The position numbers were made by a program, and so were the translations under genes. From the NCBI GenBank assembly GCA_019748235.1, contig JAIEPU010000072.1, positions 1-64,000 of the forward strand: a stretch of DNA of 64,000 nucleotides. Direction: 5' to 3'. Under the pieces are notes generated by a model that was not told where the DNA came from, made no database searches, and saw only the letters and a list, made by a program, of their open reading frames with translations. Source of the stretch: a bacterium. Its GTDB lineage: Bacteria > Planctomycetota > Planctomycetia > Kolteriales > Kolteriaceae. This document shows positions 45,555 to 54,204 of the stretch, one piece after another; the stretch's first letter is position 1; each line of letters begins with the position of its first letter.

Positions 45555-45971
45555 TTATTGTTTCAAGGGAATGGAATTTGAATTCGATTGTTCGCCTCCC
45601 GATCCTACTTCTTCCAACCACTGACAGATCTCGTCGTCGCTAATTTGCCGCGGCTGTTTCGGTTGGGTGGACTCGATGCCGTCGAGCCGAATCAAGAACG
45701 ACATCGGTCCGATCGCGACCGTATCGCCGTCGGCAAGTTTTACCCGAGAAGTGATGTTCTCCGAATTCCGCTTCAGTTCTGCCTCTTCCGATTCTCTCTC
45801 CATCCAAAGCTCGTTGGTTTCGAGTCGAAGTTTGCAGATTCGATCGGGAAAGGCGGGGCCACGAAGTTTGAGTTGGCATGTGGCAGCGGAACCGATGGCG
45901 AACTCATCAACGCGGACTGGTATTCGTGTTCCAGCTTGTTTACCACCTACTGCGATGAGAGTGACCTGCAT
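45555..45971 (-). CDS. Degenerate FHA-domain protein
   Basis: Taken from Met 45971 (MQVTLIAVGGKQAGTRIPV), 138 residues. The fold of an FHA domain is recognisable: FAIGSAATCQLKLRG in the first strand pair and VKLADGDTVAIGPMSFLIRL at the end, which is the common DGDxIxIGxxxF strand. However the phosphothreonine-contacting residues are missing: GR is GS and the SRxH loop reads FPDRIC. It probably no longer binds phosphopeptides, or binds something else. The last 35 residues are acidic and Ser/Asn-rich. Alone on its strand. Confidence 0.65.
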   Translation of the reverse strand: MQVTLIAVGGKQAGTRIPVRVDEFAIGSAATCQLKLRGPAFPDRICKLRLETNELWMERESEEAELKRNSENITSRVKLADGDTVAIGPMSFLIRLDGIESTQPKQPRQISDDEICQWLEEVGSGGEQSNSNSIPLKQ

Positions 45972-46098
45972 GGGGGAGAGCCTTTCACCTGCAAGACCAA
46001 ACAAAGAGCGGCTGACGTTTTGTTAGACGCCGGTGAACCGACGGTTAACATGGACGCCAGCCGCTGACGAATCAATCCTCAGTGGTGCAACGACTTTA

Positions 46099-47181
46099 CT
46101 ATTCCGTCGGGATGCTTTGAATATCCTGACCGGCAATCGTGACCAGTTTGGCGAGGACGTTGATATCTACATTCTGGTCGATGAAATTCACCGATCCATC
46201 ACCGAACAACATGTTCGACCCACCGAGATGGAAAGAATAAAGCTCGCTTGTTCCTGTGGTCCCTAGGTCAACGGTGCCCGTCTTCCCCGTTGGTCCGGTG
46301 AAGGTGTAGTTCGGAATGCCTGAACCAACCGTCCACTGAGTTCCGATCTTGAACCCATTGGTGGCATTCATCGCTTGCGTGCCTGGAAGGTCATTCGTCC
46401 CATTGTTTCCGCCATATCCTTTAACAAGGATGTCGGTTGCGGGACGGCACCAGCCACCGCCATTGACGATATCGCCTGTGAGGACCGCAGCAGCCGGATC
46501 GTCGAGAGGTTTCTTCCCTCGATAGATTCGAGGACGACCCGCCGATTCTCCCAGGACCGCAGTCTTGCTGAGTCCGTCGAGAATTTCTGAACGCTTGACC
46601 GGATTCACGCGATCTCCCTTTATTTGAGCCATGAATCCTTCACCATAGGTCGTCGTCAGTTCCGAATCTTTCATGAACTTGCCGACGCCAATAAAGCTCG
46701 CATAGTCCGAGGCCGCGTAATAGCGCTTCGTGGTCCAAACCGTTGTAAAGTTCGCGACGTCGGGATTGCCGTCGAGTAGGTGAGCGCTCGGTGCCGAGGG
46801 GCAAATAAACGTGGCCAGAGGAGTATTGCAAGCCGTCGAGTTCTCCGGTGAGTTCCATCCCAGTTCGTAGTTGTACATGTTGTAGACAGGCTGCTGCTCA
46901 AGGTGCGGGAGTAACCAAAGCACCCACCCGAGACGGAAGCCGGTCGAGCTTCGGATGTTAGCCGGGAAGTTGCCTTGCTCACCTTCGTAGGCGAGGAGTG
47001 CCACGCCCACTTGTTTCATATTGTTGGCGCACTGCGTTCGAGAGGCGGCCTCGCGAACCATATTCAGCGCGGGAAGTAAGAGGGCCATCAAGATTCCAAT
47101 GATGGCAATCACTACTAGCAATTCGATGAGGGTAAATCCAGATCGGTGACGCCTCAGTTGCGGGGAGATAACGCGTCGCAT
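46099..47181 (-). CDS. DUF1559 prepilin-like protein
   Basis: A 360-residue planctomycete DUF1559 protein. The N-terminus is a type IV prepilin signal ([27 protein letters not shown], cleavage after Gly by a prepilin peptidase), followed by [24 protein letters not shown]. The C-terminal [22 protein letters not shown] is the H-X9-DG family tag. Hundreds of such genes occur per genome in planctomycetes; they are thought to be surface or pilus-like proteins. ATG 47181 is behind AAAAGGAG at ideal spacing. Confidence 0.95.
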   Translation of the reverse strand: MRRVISPQLRRHRSGFTLIELLVVIAIIGILMALLLPALNMVREAASRTQCANNMKQVGVALLAYEGEQGNFPANIRSSTGFRLGWVLWLLPHLEQQPVYNMYNYELGWNSPENSTACNTPLATFICPSAPSAHLLDGNPDVANFTTVWTTKRYYAASDYASFIGVGKFMKDSELTTTYGEGFMAQIKGDRVNPVKRSEILDGLSKTAVLGESAGRPRIYRGKKPLDDPAAAVLTGDIVNGGGWCRPATDILVKGYGGNNGTNDLPGTQAMNATNGFKIGTQWTVGSGIPNYTFTGPTGKTGTVDLGTTGTSELYSFHLGGSNMLFGDGSVNFIDQNVDINVLAKLVTIAGQDIQSIPTE

Positions 47182-47981
47182 CGACGACTCCTTTTCGTCT
47201 CGTGTGTTCGTGAAGATCGTGGAGAAACTATGGCCGTGGAACTGCCTACGCCGTCAACAACATCGTGCGGCAAAGTACTGACAACAACGGCTGGCGTGGC
47301 GAAGTTCAATCAGCGACCGTTTCATCGCATCAGTAGATGCGAGTCGTGATCGGTAGTTCGCCTCGTGAGAAGACATGTATTGTCACACCTAGGGATTGAC
47401 CTCAGGACGGCGTCGTCTCTGAAGCTTTTCCCTTATCGAGCGATTCAGTCATGGGCCGCTACGGTGTTCCGCGGACGGCTATTGCTCTCTGCCTGTCGCT
47501 CTTAACTTCCGACTATCGATTGGCAATCTCGGGATCGCGAATCATGCTGAGGGAAGTCAGACTCAGATAAGGCTAGAAAGCTCTCGATGGTTCCCCAAGA
47601 ACCACACGCCAAGCAGAAACATTGCATGACCTGTGCCATAGTCCTGCCGGGCATGGAAGAAATGCAATAAGTCAATCGATTGCGGGGACCTATTCACGTA
47701 AAGCCTTTGATGATGGCGTTAAAACTCCCCCATTTTACGCTCGGGAATCAGAATGCGTACGATCGCGGTTCGTGGATGATTTCATTCCCCGATTAGGCGA
47801 AGGGAGCTCTGATTATTTGCCGGGACTATTTACAGGAGCCTTGAAATAGAACGGAAAATAAATTCGCACTTCACCAGATTTAGCAGAGCCAGTCACGGAT
47901 CCGGAATAGGTCCCGGTGGACTGTCGAAAAGGTCGGGGTCGTAGGGATTTTGCTGAGACAGGAGAGAGGCAAGAACGCGTA
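47182..47981. other. Intergenic region, no gene seen
   Basis: 800 bases between the DUF1559 gene and the rplU hairpin. The only plus-strand ORF (47622-47849, 75 codons) has no Shine-Dalgarno or domain-like features, and no tRNA cloverleaf or CRISPR-type repeat is visible. The rpmA (L27) gene one would expect beside rplU is not here. Confidence 0.4.
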
Positions 47982-48011
47982 CAGCCACGCTCCGGAAAGA
48001 GAACGTGGCTG
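47982..48011 (-). terminator. Hairpin downstream of rplU
   Basis: CAGCCACG and CGTGGCTG form a perfect 8-bp stem with a 14-base loop 28 bases after the rplU stop. No T-tract follows, so it is only a possible terminator. Confidence 0.45.
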
Positions 48012-48038
48012 CGATGAATGATCAAATGCGTTAGATAA

Positions 48039-48353
48039 TTAAGCCGTGATCGTCTTAATGGCGACTTCGGTCATCTGTTGACGATGTCCGATATGTCGCT
48101 TGTAGTTCTTGCGGCGCTTATAGGTCTGAACGTGGATCTTCGGACCCTTCTTCTGAGCGACGACTTCCGCAGTCACTTGAGCGCCGGAAACGACGGGCTG
48201 GCCGACCGTTGCACCGCCGTCACGACCACCTACGAGAAGAACGCGATCGAAAACGATCTGCGTGCCGGGTTCCCCTTCGTATCGATCGATATAGACCTTT
48301 TGACCCTCTTCCACGAGGTGTTGACGGCCTCGATCATCAATGATCGCAAACAT
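48039..48353 (-). CDS. rplU: 50S ribosomal protein L21
   Basis: A 104-residue L21, start ATG 48353 (MFAIIDDRGRQHLVEEGQKV); the track ORF begins 35 codons earlier without support. It shows the L21 pattern VYIDRYEGEPGTQIVFDRVLLVGG, GQPVVSGAQVTAEV and the signature KGPKIHVQTYKRRKNYKRHIGHRQQMTEVAI. It contacts 23S rRNA near L20. rplU is nearly always followed by rpmA, but no L27 ORF follows here; a hairpin and 800 non-coding bases do. Confidence 0.97.
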   Translation of the reverse strand: MFAIIDDRGRQHLVEEGQKVYIDRYEGEPGTQIVFDRVLLVGGRDGGATVGQPVVSGAQVTAEVVAQKKGPKIHVQTYKRRKNYKRHIGHRQQMTEVAIKTITA

Positions 48354-48548
48354 GATCCCGCTCTCTCTGCCCCAAACTGGGCCCAACAATGGAGTGACAA
48401 CGAATTTAGAATCGCTGTTGTACGGACTGCCGGGCCTGTGTCCAGCAAAGATTGCCATCTGGTCGTCGGACCGGTCCCGTAAATTGGAACGTTTGACGGG
48501 GTGTAACGCAGTTTTTGGGTGTAAGTTATTATTTTGTATTGATTTGCG

Positions 48549-49334
48549 TCATGATTTCGCCACCCAGCCGCCATCCACGGGTAGAATCGCTCCCGTGACA
48601 TAACTGGCCGAATCGCTGGCGAGAAAAAGGACGGCTGGGCCGAGTTCTCCCGGCTCGCCCCAACGCTTCATCGCCGTGTAGTTGGCGAAGGTTTGACTCA
48701 TTTCGGGATCTTCGAAGAGGGGGCGATTCATTTCGGTTTTAAACGGGCCGGGGCAGAGAGCATTGACCGTCACCCCGATCGAGGCCCATTCCACCGCTAA
48801 TTCGCGGGTGAGCTGGATCACCGCCCCTTTCGACGCACAGTAAAGGGACCGATCGGACCGGGCAACCAGGCCGAGCGTACTGGCGATGTTGACGACTCGG
48901 CCGTGACGCTGCTCTTTGAAATGAGGGGCAGCCTCTCGGCAGAGAAGCCAAGGCCCTTTTACGTTGACCCCCATCACACGATCAAAATCGGCTGGAGTGA
49001 CAGACTCGATCGCTCCCCGCACGTTGATTCCCGCGTTGTTGATCAGGATGTCGACTCGGCCAAAGCTGTTGATCGCCGTTCGCACCAGATGACGCGCCAC
49101 CTCGGGCTGACTCGTATCACCTGCGACCGGAACGACGCTGACTCCGTACTGACTCGATATTTGCTCCGCTGCGATTGCGAGTGGGCGTTCATTGATCGCG
49201 TTTAGGACGATGCTCGCGCCGGCGGCGGCAAGTGTCTCCGCAATCTCTCGGCCGAGTCCGCGTGACGCCCCCGTGACGATTGCCACACGGCTACCGAGCG
49301 AAAACAGTTCAGGAATCGATCGAGTCATCATCAT
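48549..49334 (-). CDS. SDR-family oxidoreductase
   Basis: A 261-residue classical short-chain dehydrogenase/reductase. The NAD(P)-binding [19 protein letters not shown] motif, NNAGINVRG, the catalytic Ser-Tyr-Lys set (IASTLG and YCASKGA) and PGPFKTEM are all present, ending LPVDGGW. The pattern matches gluconate 5-dehydrogenase-like and 3-oxoacyl-ACP reductase-like SDRs; the substrate cannot be told. The 5' end lies inside the 3' end of the macro-domain gene (26-base overlap), so the two are coupled. Confidence 0.92.
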   Translation of the reverse strand: MMMTRSIPELFSLGSRVAIVTGASRGLGREIAETLAAAGASIVLNAINERPLAIAAEQISSQYGVSVVPVAGDTSQPEVARHLVRTAINSFGRVDILINNAGINVRGAIESVTPADFDRVMGVNVKGPWLLCREAAPHFKEQRHGRVVNIASTLGLVARSDRSLYCASKGAVIQLTRELAVEWASIGVTVNALCPGPFKTEMNRPLFEDPEMSQTFANYTAMKRWGEPGELGPAVLFLASDSASYVTGAILPVDGGWVAKS

Positions 49335-49896
49335 CTTTCAAGTTCGTGACGAAATTACGAAGCGTCTCTTCGTACACGGTGACGTCCCGTTCCGAGAACA
49401 AAACGAATCGTATTTCCTCGATAAGAGGGCTCTTCTCCATCAGGTGAATGTGAACAGTTTGGAATACCAGAGGAGCCGCGCGATGGATCGGAAATCCATA
49501 AACTCCCGTGCTGATAGACGGGAATGCGATCGTCCGCAAACCGTGATAGACCGCTAGATTGATCGACGAACGATAGGCATTTTGGAGGAGTCGATCGCAC
49601 TCTTCAGGAGCAGCATCATTCCAAATCGGCCCGACGGTATGAATGACGTTTTTTGCGAGGAGCTTACCAGCCGTTGTGATGACGGCCGTGCCGGTCGGGC
49701 AGCCCCCTTGAGCACCCCGAATCCGATCACACTCAGCCATGATGCTCGGACCGCCGGCTCGATGGATCGCTCCGTCAACGCCGCCGCCACCAACCAGTCT
49801 CTCGTTCGCTGCGTTGACGATGGCATCCACCGCTTGTTTCGTGATGTCACCCTGGACGATTTCAAGGGTAGTGATGCCCCAGCGAATCGAACGCAT
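49309..49896 (-). CDS. Macro-domain protein (O-acetyl-ADP-ribose deacetylase type)
   Basis: A 195-residue macro domain from ATG 49896 (MRSIRWGITTLEIVQGDIT) behind AAAGGAA. It has the MacroD/YmdB-type ADP-ribose pocket: GDITKQAVDAIVNAANERLVGGGGVDGAIHRAGG, TGTAVITTAGKL and the GVYGFP loop (SISTGVYGFP). Such enzymes remove O-acetyl or ADP-ribosyl groups. The last 40 residues (RDVTVYEETLRNFV) are usual for the family. It leads the two-gene transcript with the SDR gene. Confidence 0.94.
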   Translation of the reverse strand: MRSIRWGITTLEIVQGDITKQAVDAIVNAANERLVGGGGVDGAIHRAGGPSIMAECDRIRGAQGGCPTGTAVITTAGKLLAKNVIHTVGPIWNDAAPEECDRLLQNAYRSSINLAVYHGLRTIAFPSISTGVYGFPIHRAAPLVFQTVHIHLMEKSPLIEEIRFVLFSERDVTVYEETLRNFVTNLKDDDDSIDS

Positions 49897-49931
49897 CACG
49901 ATTTCCTTTGCTCGCAGCAAATCGGATCACA

Positions 49932-51161
49932 TCAGGGCGTCGGAGCAATCTTCCAAAGGTGCTGATCGCTTCGAACGAAAAGTCCGTCGCTTCCGACTGC
50001 TGGAGAGCAGAGGATGGTTTCCCCCGTCTCGGGGTGCTCCTTCGAGGCGGACATCACGTTTTCTGAGACGAGCGTTCCCTTGTCACTTTCAAGCTTTACG
50101 ACAAATCCGATGCCGTCCTCACTAAATGCGTAAAGATGATCTCCGACGATCACCGGGGTGCTACTGAATCCTCCCTTGAGTCGTACTTTCCAAAGAGATT
50201 CCCCTGTTTTTGCATCAGCACACGTGAGGATCGCACTATTGATCGAGTAGAGTTTGCCGTCCAAGTAAATGGGACTGGGTGTGCCGGCACGGATTTTCTT
50301 ACTGTCCCAGAGGACTTCCGGCTGCTTTCCGCTGAGATCGAATTTGACGGCGGTGATTCCATCTCCTGGGACAAAGGCAGTGTTGTCGGAAATGGCGGCG
50401 GAGGGAATCGTCGAACAGTTCTTATCCAACTTCCAGACGACTTCTCCCGTTCTGGGACGACGCAGGAAGAGGCCATCATTCCCTTGCGTAATGATCAAGT
50501 CATCTGCCTTCGTTTTTCCACGAAGAGCAATCGGCGATGCCCACTGCGAAACCTTCGGCCGTGGTTCTCGCCAAAGATTCTCCCCCGTGTTCACATCGAT
50601 TCCGCCGAGGAAGGAATCACCCTCGTTTTCGACGCTGACGATCACCGCGTCATTAGCAATGACGGGAGACGCCGACATGCCGACGCTGTTACTCGCATTG
50701 GGATAGTCATGCGTCAACCCACGAAACCAAAGGACGTTCCCCGCGAGATCAAGGCAAGCGAGATCATTCGTCGAGTAGAAGGCGAGGATATGCTTTCCAT
50801 CGGTCGCGGGAGTCGGAGTCGCCATGCACATTTTCGGGTGGCACGACAGATTTCCCGTCGCCCAGAACTGTCGATGCCAAAGGGTTTTTCCCGTCTTGGC
50901 GTCGGTGGAAATGACATGAAGACGATCTCCCTTCGCACCGCTTGAAGCGGTGACGATGACCTGATCGTCCACGACGATGGGGCCGGACAGTCCGCGTCCG
51001 GGCAGGTCAACCGCCCACGCAACGTTCTTCTGCGCATTCCACTCAGTCGGCAATTTGGCTTCGCCGACGCTCGTCCCGCCTGGTCCTCGAAATTCCGTCC
51101 AATTGCCGGCGAACGTGGGGGCCGAAGCGAAAAGTGTCAAACAAACAATAAGTCGTCGCAT
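49932..51161 (-). CDS. Exported PQQ-like beta-propeller protein
   Basis: A 409-residue protein with a signal peptide (MRRLIVCLTLFASAPTFAGN) and about seven to eight PQQ-type propeller repeats: TGKTLWHRQFW, AGNVLWFRGLT, TGENLWREPRP, TGEVVWKLDKN, TGESLWKVRL. This architecture serves BamB-like scaffolding or quinoprotein-like roles; calcium/PQQ residues cannot be asserted. Planctomycetes have many. Its ATG shares a base with the upstream stop (TAATG), so it is translationally coupled to the gene before it. Confidence 0.92.
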   Translation of the reverse strand: MRRLIVCLTLFASAPTFAGNWTEFRGPGGTSVGEAKLPTEWNAQKNVAWAVDLPGRGLSGPIVVDDQVIVTASSGAKGDRLHVISTDAKTGKTLWHRQFWATGNLSCHPKMCMATPTPATDGKHILAFYSTNDLACLDLAGNVLWFRGLTHDYPNASNSVGMSASPVIANDAVIVSVENEGDSFLGGIDVNTGENLWREPRPKVSQWASPIALRGKTKADDLIITQGNDGLFLRRPRTGEVVWKLDKNCSTIPSAAISDNTAFVPGDGITAVKFDLSGKQPEVLWDSKKIRAGTPSPIYLDGKLYSINSAILTCADAKTGESLWKVRLKGGFSSTPVIVGDHLYAFSEDGIGFVVKLESDKGTLVSENVMSASKEHPETGETILCSPAVGSDGLFVRSDQHLWKIAPTP

Positions 51162-52381
51162 TAGGGTCCCTCTTCCGTGGACGGAGTCGTTTCAACTTTG
51201 GGGCGATTCGAGGCAAGCACAGCCGTTCCTGATGGATCGCAAACGCGGAGACGGTAGCGCCAATCGACGGCCCATGACTCGGGTTGATTGTTCTGCATGC
51301 ACTTGAAAAGGATAACGTTCTCGCCCGCTTTCAAGTCAACGTCGAATGAGAACTGGTCGAAACTCTCACCGCTGTGGTACTCGTCACGACCGAAGATCGG
51401 CTTGCCGTTCACCCAGAGCTTCCATCCGTTCGGCGTGCCGAATCTGACATTGACTTTCCGAGCCTCCGGAAGATTAAAGACGGAGGCGCAATAGGCGACG
51501 ACATCCTTTTCCTGGGTGAAGGCTTTGTTCAGATTCACATAGCCTTTGTCATCGGCCGTGACGAAATCCTTCCAAGCGACTTCGCCGTTCTTTCCCTTAT
51601 ACTTTGCCGCAAAGTCGATCTTTTCCTCGGGAGGATAAACGGCACCGAAGCCCTTTCCTTCCGTGTTGTCGAAAGGCCCGATGACCTTCCAATTGAGAAC
51701 CAGACCGAGGTGAGCCGTCACATCGACTTTCTCACCAAGCTTGCCGAGTTTGTCGGCAATCTCTTTTACTTGATCCTCATCCACCGCGCCGGTCAGCGCC
51801 TTTTCTAAGATCGGTTTTGCTTCTTTTTCATTTCCCTTGGAGAGAACATCTTGAGCCTTCGTGAGCCAATAAGTGACGGCGTCACGACGGATTTCAGGGC
51901 TGGGATCGAGGAGCGAATTCGGAATCCATTTGTCTTTAACCGTGGGATCAGCCGCCACGAGGATCTCGTACGCAAGTCGTCGAGCGCGGGCATTGTGCGT
52001 TTGAGTACTCAAGAAGTTGGTGAGTTCATTTGTCGGTAGCGGGGTCTTGTCGCGAATCGATCGCTCGATGATCGCGTCGATCGCGGAACGAAGATAGTTC
52101 GCGGCGAGTGGATTCGCTTTGTCGAGAGCCGCGAGTAATTCTGGGACGGAGTAAGCATCTTGCGCGGCCAAATTCTGCCAAGCGGCTTTCGCTGCCGCGT
52201 TCCCTTTCCCTTCACTGTCCACCGCGAGAACGGCTTCCAAGTCCTTGCTGACGTTCGCTCGCTCCGCCGCCCAGGAGACGTGTGTATGCAAACAGGAAAG
52301 AGCCAAGGTGCAGGCGAAAAGATGTCCGTAGCGAATAATTCTCTTTGATGGGGCGTGCCGCACATTGTTCGACATCGTCAT
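51161..52381 (-). CDS. Exported helical-repeat protein with PA14-like C-terminal domain
   Basis: A 406-residue secreted protein. A signal peptide near the N-terminus (HLFACTLALSCLHTHVSWA) is followed by HEAT-like helices (residues about 45-220: VPELLAALDKANPLAANYLRSAI). A C-terminal beta domain (about 225-390) contains LNWKVIGPFDNTEGKGF, FGTPNGWKLWVNGKPIFG and LKAGENVILFKCMQNN. That pattern (GPF...LWVNGK...L..G.N.I) recurs in planctomycete proteins and resembles galactose-binding or PA14 modules in glycoside hydrolases. No catalytic function is assigned. It is translationally coupled to the PQQ-propeller gene downstream. Confidence 0.8.
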   Translation of the reverse strand: MTMSNNVRHAPSKRIIRYGHLFACTLALSCLHTHVSWAAERANVSKDLEAVLAVDSEGKGNAAAKAAWQNLAAQDAYSVPELLAALDKANPLAANYLRSAIDAIIERSIRDKTPLPTNELTNFLSTQTHNARARRLAYEILVAADPTVKDKWIPNSLLDPSPEIRRDAVTYWLTKAQDVLSKGNEKEAKPILEKALTGAVDEDQVKEIADKLGKLGEKVDVTAHLGLVLNWKVIGPFDNTEGKGFGAVYPPEEKIDFAAKYKGKNGEVAWKDFVTADDKGYVNLNKAFTQEKDVVAYCASVFNLPEARKVNVRFGTPNGWKLWVNGKPIFGRDEYHSGESFDQFSFDVDLKAGENVILFKCMQNNQPESWAVDWRYRLRVCDPSGTAVLASNRPKVETTPSTEEGP

Positions 52382-52575
52382 TCAGTCTCCTCTTCGAATC
52401 GTATCGCGCTCGGTTGAATGGGACCGAGGGCGATCCGTCCGTGGCGGTCTCTCTGTACCGCTCATTTCAGTCTCGCAAGTCGATCGCGGGGTATTCTAGC
52501 AGCATCCGTTCACCGATGCGACACCCCACTTGTGTGAATGATCAGTGACGGACGGCCAGTGCAAAAAGGGGAGCT

Positions 52576-53349
52576 TCACTGGGGCATTGACCGGCGCTGT
52601 CGTCCGGGGGTGATCGGGAAGTCGATGAGTTGGCTGCAAACTTCGGTGGTTCGATCAACGGCGGCTTTAAAGAACGCGGCTCCCAATTCCGGAGTCGCAT
52701 GACTGGGATAGCCAATCGCGCCGGGGCCGGTCATCTGCGAAAAGTCCCGAACCATCGTGAGTCCGCGAAGGGAAGAAGGGAGCGGATGATGATCATCCAC
52801 GATCTTCTCCCTTCGAACGAGTTCCGGCCGAAGGTGCATCATCATCGCTGTCTCGAATTCGCAGGCGTGTCCCATCGATTTCAGTGCACCGGTGGCTAAG
52901 CTGGCAAGTTCCTCAGACGCGAGATCCCAATAGCTCGCGGCGGAGAGGAGACGATCGGGGAACTGAGGCTGAAGTCGGCGTAGCGCCATCCGCATCGTGT
53001 CGGTGTTTCCCCCGTGCCCATTCAGAATCAGCACGCGCGTGAACTTGTCCTCGAGCAGACTCGTCACGATATCGACCACGATATCGACGTGATGATCGGC
53101 GGTCGCGGTGATCGTCGCGCCGAAAGGTTGATGATGGTCGCTCGCCCCTAGCCATTGGACGGGCAAGAGGAGGATCTTGCTCGGAAGGCTTTTCTCAACG
53201 GCCGCCGCCACATGGCCAACGAGAATCGAATCGGTGAACGTCGGCAAATGATGGCTGTGTTGCTCACAGGATCCAATCGGGACGAGGGCAAGGGTCGATC
53301 TTCGATCGATTCGCGCGACTTCTGGCCAAGTCATCTCTTCGAGCTTCAT
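52576..53349 (-). CDS. Creatininase-family amidohydrolase
   Basis: A 257-residue protein from ATG 53349 (MKLEEMTWPEVARI) behind GAGGACC. Creatininase motifs: LVPIGSCEQHSHHLPTFTDS (metal-binding Glu, His, Asp) and ILNGHGGNTDTMR (HGGN). The family opens cyclic amides, as in creatininase, MftE and FAPy deformylases; the substrate here is unknown. It starts 32 bases after the yebC-family gene on the same strand. The track ORF adds 12 upstream codons overlapping that gene. Confidence 0.9.
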   Translation of the reverse strand: MKLEEMTWPEVARIDRRSTLALVPIGSCEQHSHHLPTFTDSILVGHVAAAVEKSLPSKILLLPVQWLGASDHHQPFGATITATADHHVDIVVDIVTSLLEDKFTRVLILNGHGGNTDTMRMALRRLQPQFPDRLLSAASYWDLASEELASLATGALKSMGHACEFETAMMMHLRPELVRREKIVDDHHPLPSSLRGLTMVRDFSQMTGPGAIGYPSHATPELGAAFFKAAVDRTTEVCSQLIDFPITPGRQRRSMPQ

Positions 53350-53381
53350 CGAGGTCCTCGCGAATGCACCAAGCTGCCCTA

Positions 53382-54122
53382 TCAACTCGCGTAAGCATCT
53401 TCCGGAAGAGACGCGTTGGAGTAGACGTTTTGCACGTCATCATTATCGTCCAGGGCATCGAGCAACTTCGCCACCCGCTTGGCGACGTCACCCTCGAGCG
53501 CGACTTGTGTTTCCGCGACGCGAGCGACATCGGATTGGGTTGGAGCGATGTTCTTTGCGGCGAGGGCGGCGGCAACTTGATCGAAGTTACTCGGATCGCA
53601 AAGGATGATGAAGTAATCGCCATCACGCTTGAAGTCGTCTGCTCCCGCTTCGAGAGCGAGTTCCATGACGGTGTCCTCGTCTTGTCCTTCCGCTTCGATG
53701 ATGAATTGGCCTTTACGTTGAAAGAGATACGCGACGCAGTTGGTACTGCCGAGGTTCCCTCCGTAGACGTCGAAAATCTTGCGAATGTCGCCGGCAGTGC
53801 GGTTGCGGTTATCGGTCAGGATTTCGCAAATGATCGCCACGCCGTTCGGACCATATCCTTCGTAGACGATTTCCTCGAGCGACTCAGACTGATCTTCTCC
53901 GGTCCCCTTCTTAATTGCTTTCTCAATCGTATCCTTCGGGAGCGACACTTCCTTTGCCTTGGCGATGGCAAAAGCGAGTTTGGCGTTCAGCTTGGGATCG
54001 CCGCCTCCTTGACGGGCGGCAATCGAGATCAATCGAGACAGCTTCGTGAAAATTCTGCTCCGCTTCGCATCAACGGCGGCTTTTCGGATCTTGACGTTCT
54101 TTGCATGGGAATGGCCGGCCAC
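53382..54122 (-). CDS. YebC/PmpR-family regulatory protein
   Basis: A 246-residue YebC-family protein, a DNA-binding regulator and/or ribosome factor for proline-rich stalling in other bacteria. Family landmarks are complete: MAGHSHAKNVKIRKAAVDAKRSRIF, SLPKDTIEKAIKKGTGE, EEIVYEGYGPNGVAIICEILTDNRNRTAGDIRKIFDVYGGNLG and the YLFQRKGQF strand. GTG start. Commonly the gene is linked to ruvC; here it follows a TPR gene and precedes creatininase. Confidence 0.97.
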   Translation of the reverse strand: MAGHSHAKNVKIRKAAVDAKRSRIFTKLSRLISIAARQGGGDPKLNAKLAFAIAKAKEVSLPKDTIEKAIKKGTGEDQSESLEEIVYEGYGPNGVAIICEILTDNRNRTAGDIRKIFDVYGGNLGSTNCVAYLFQRKGQFIIEAEGQDEDTVMELALEAGADDFKRDGDYFIILCDPSNFDQVAAALAAKNIAPTQSDVARVAETQVALEGDVAKRVAKLLDALDDNDDVQNVYSNASLPEDAYAS

Positions 54123-54204
54123 TCAGTAACCTCTTCTTATTCTTGAACCGCGAATTAGAGACAGCATCGGTCGACAGGAAACAGAACCCGTCTCTCGGTC
54201 ATCC

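Noticed and set aside
47622-47849. 75-codon ORF in the large gap
   Set aside because: No ribosome binding site and no coding features; not reported as a gene.
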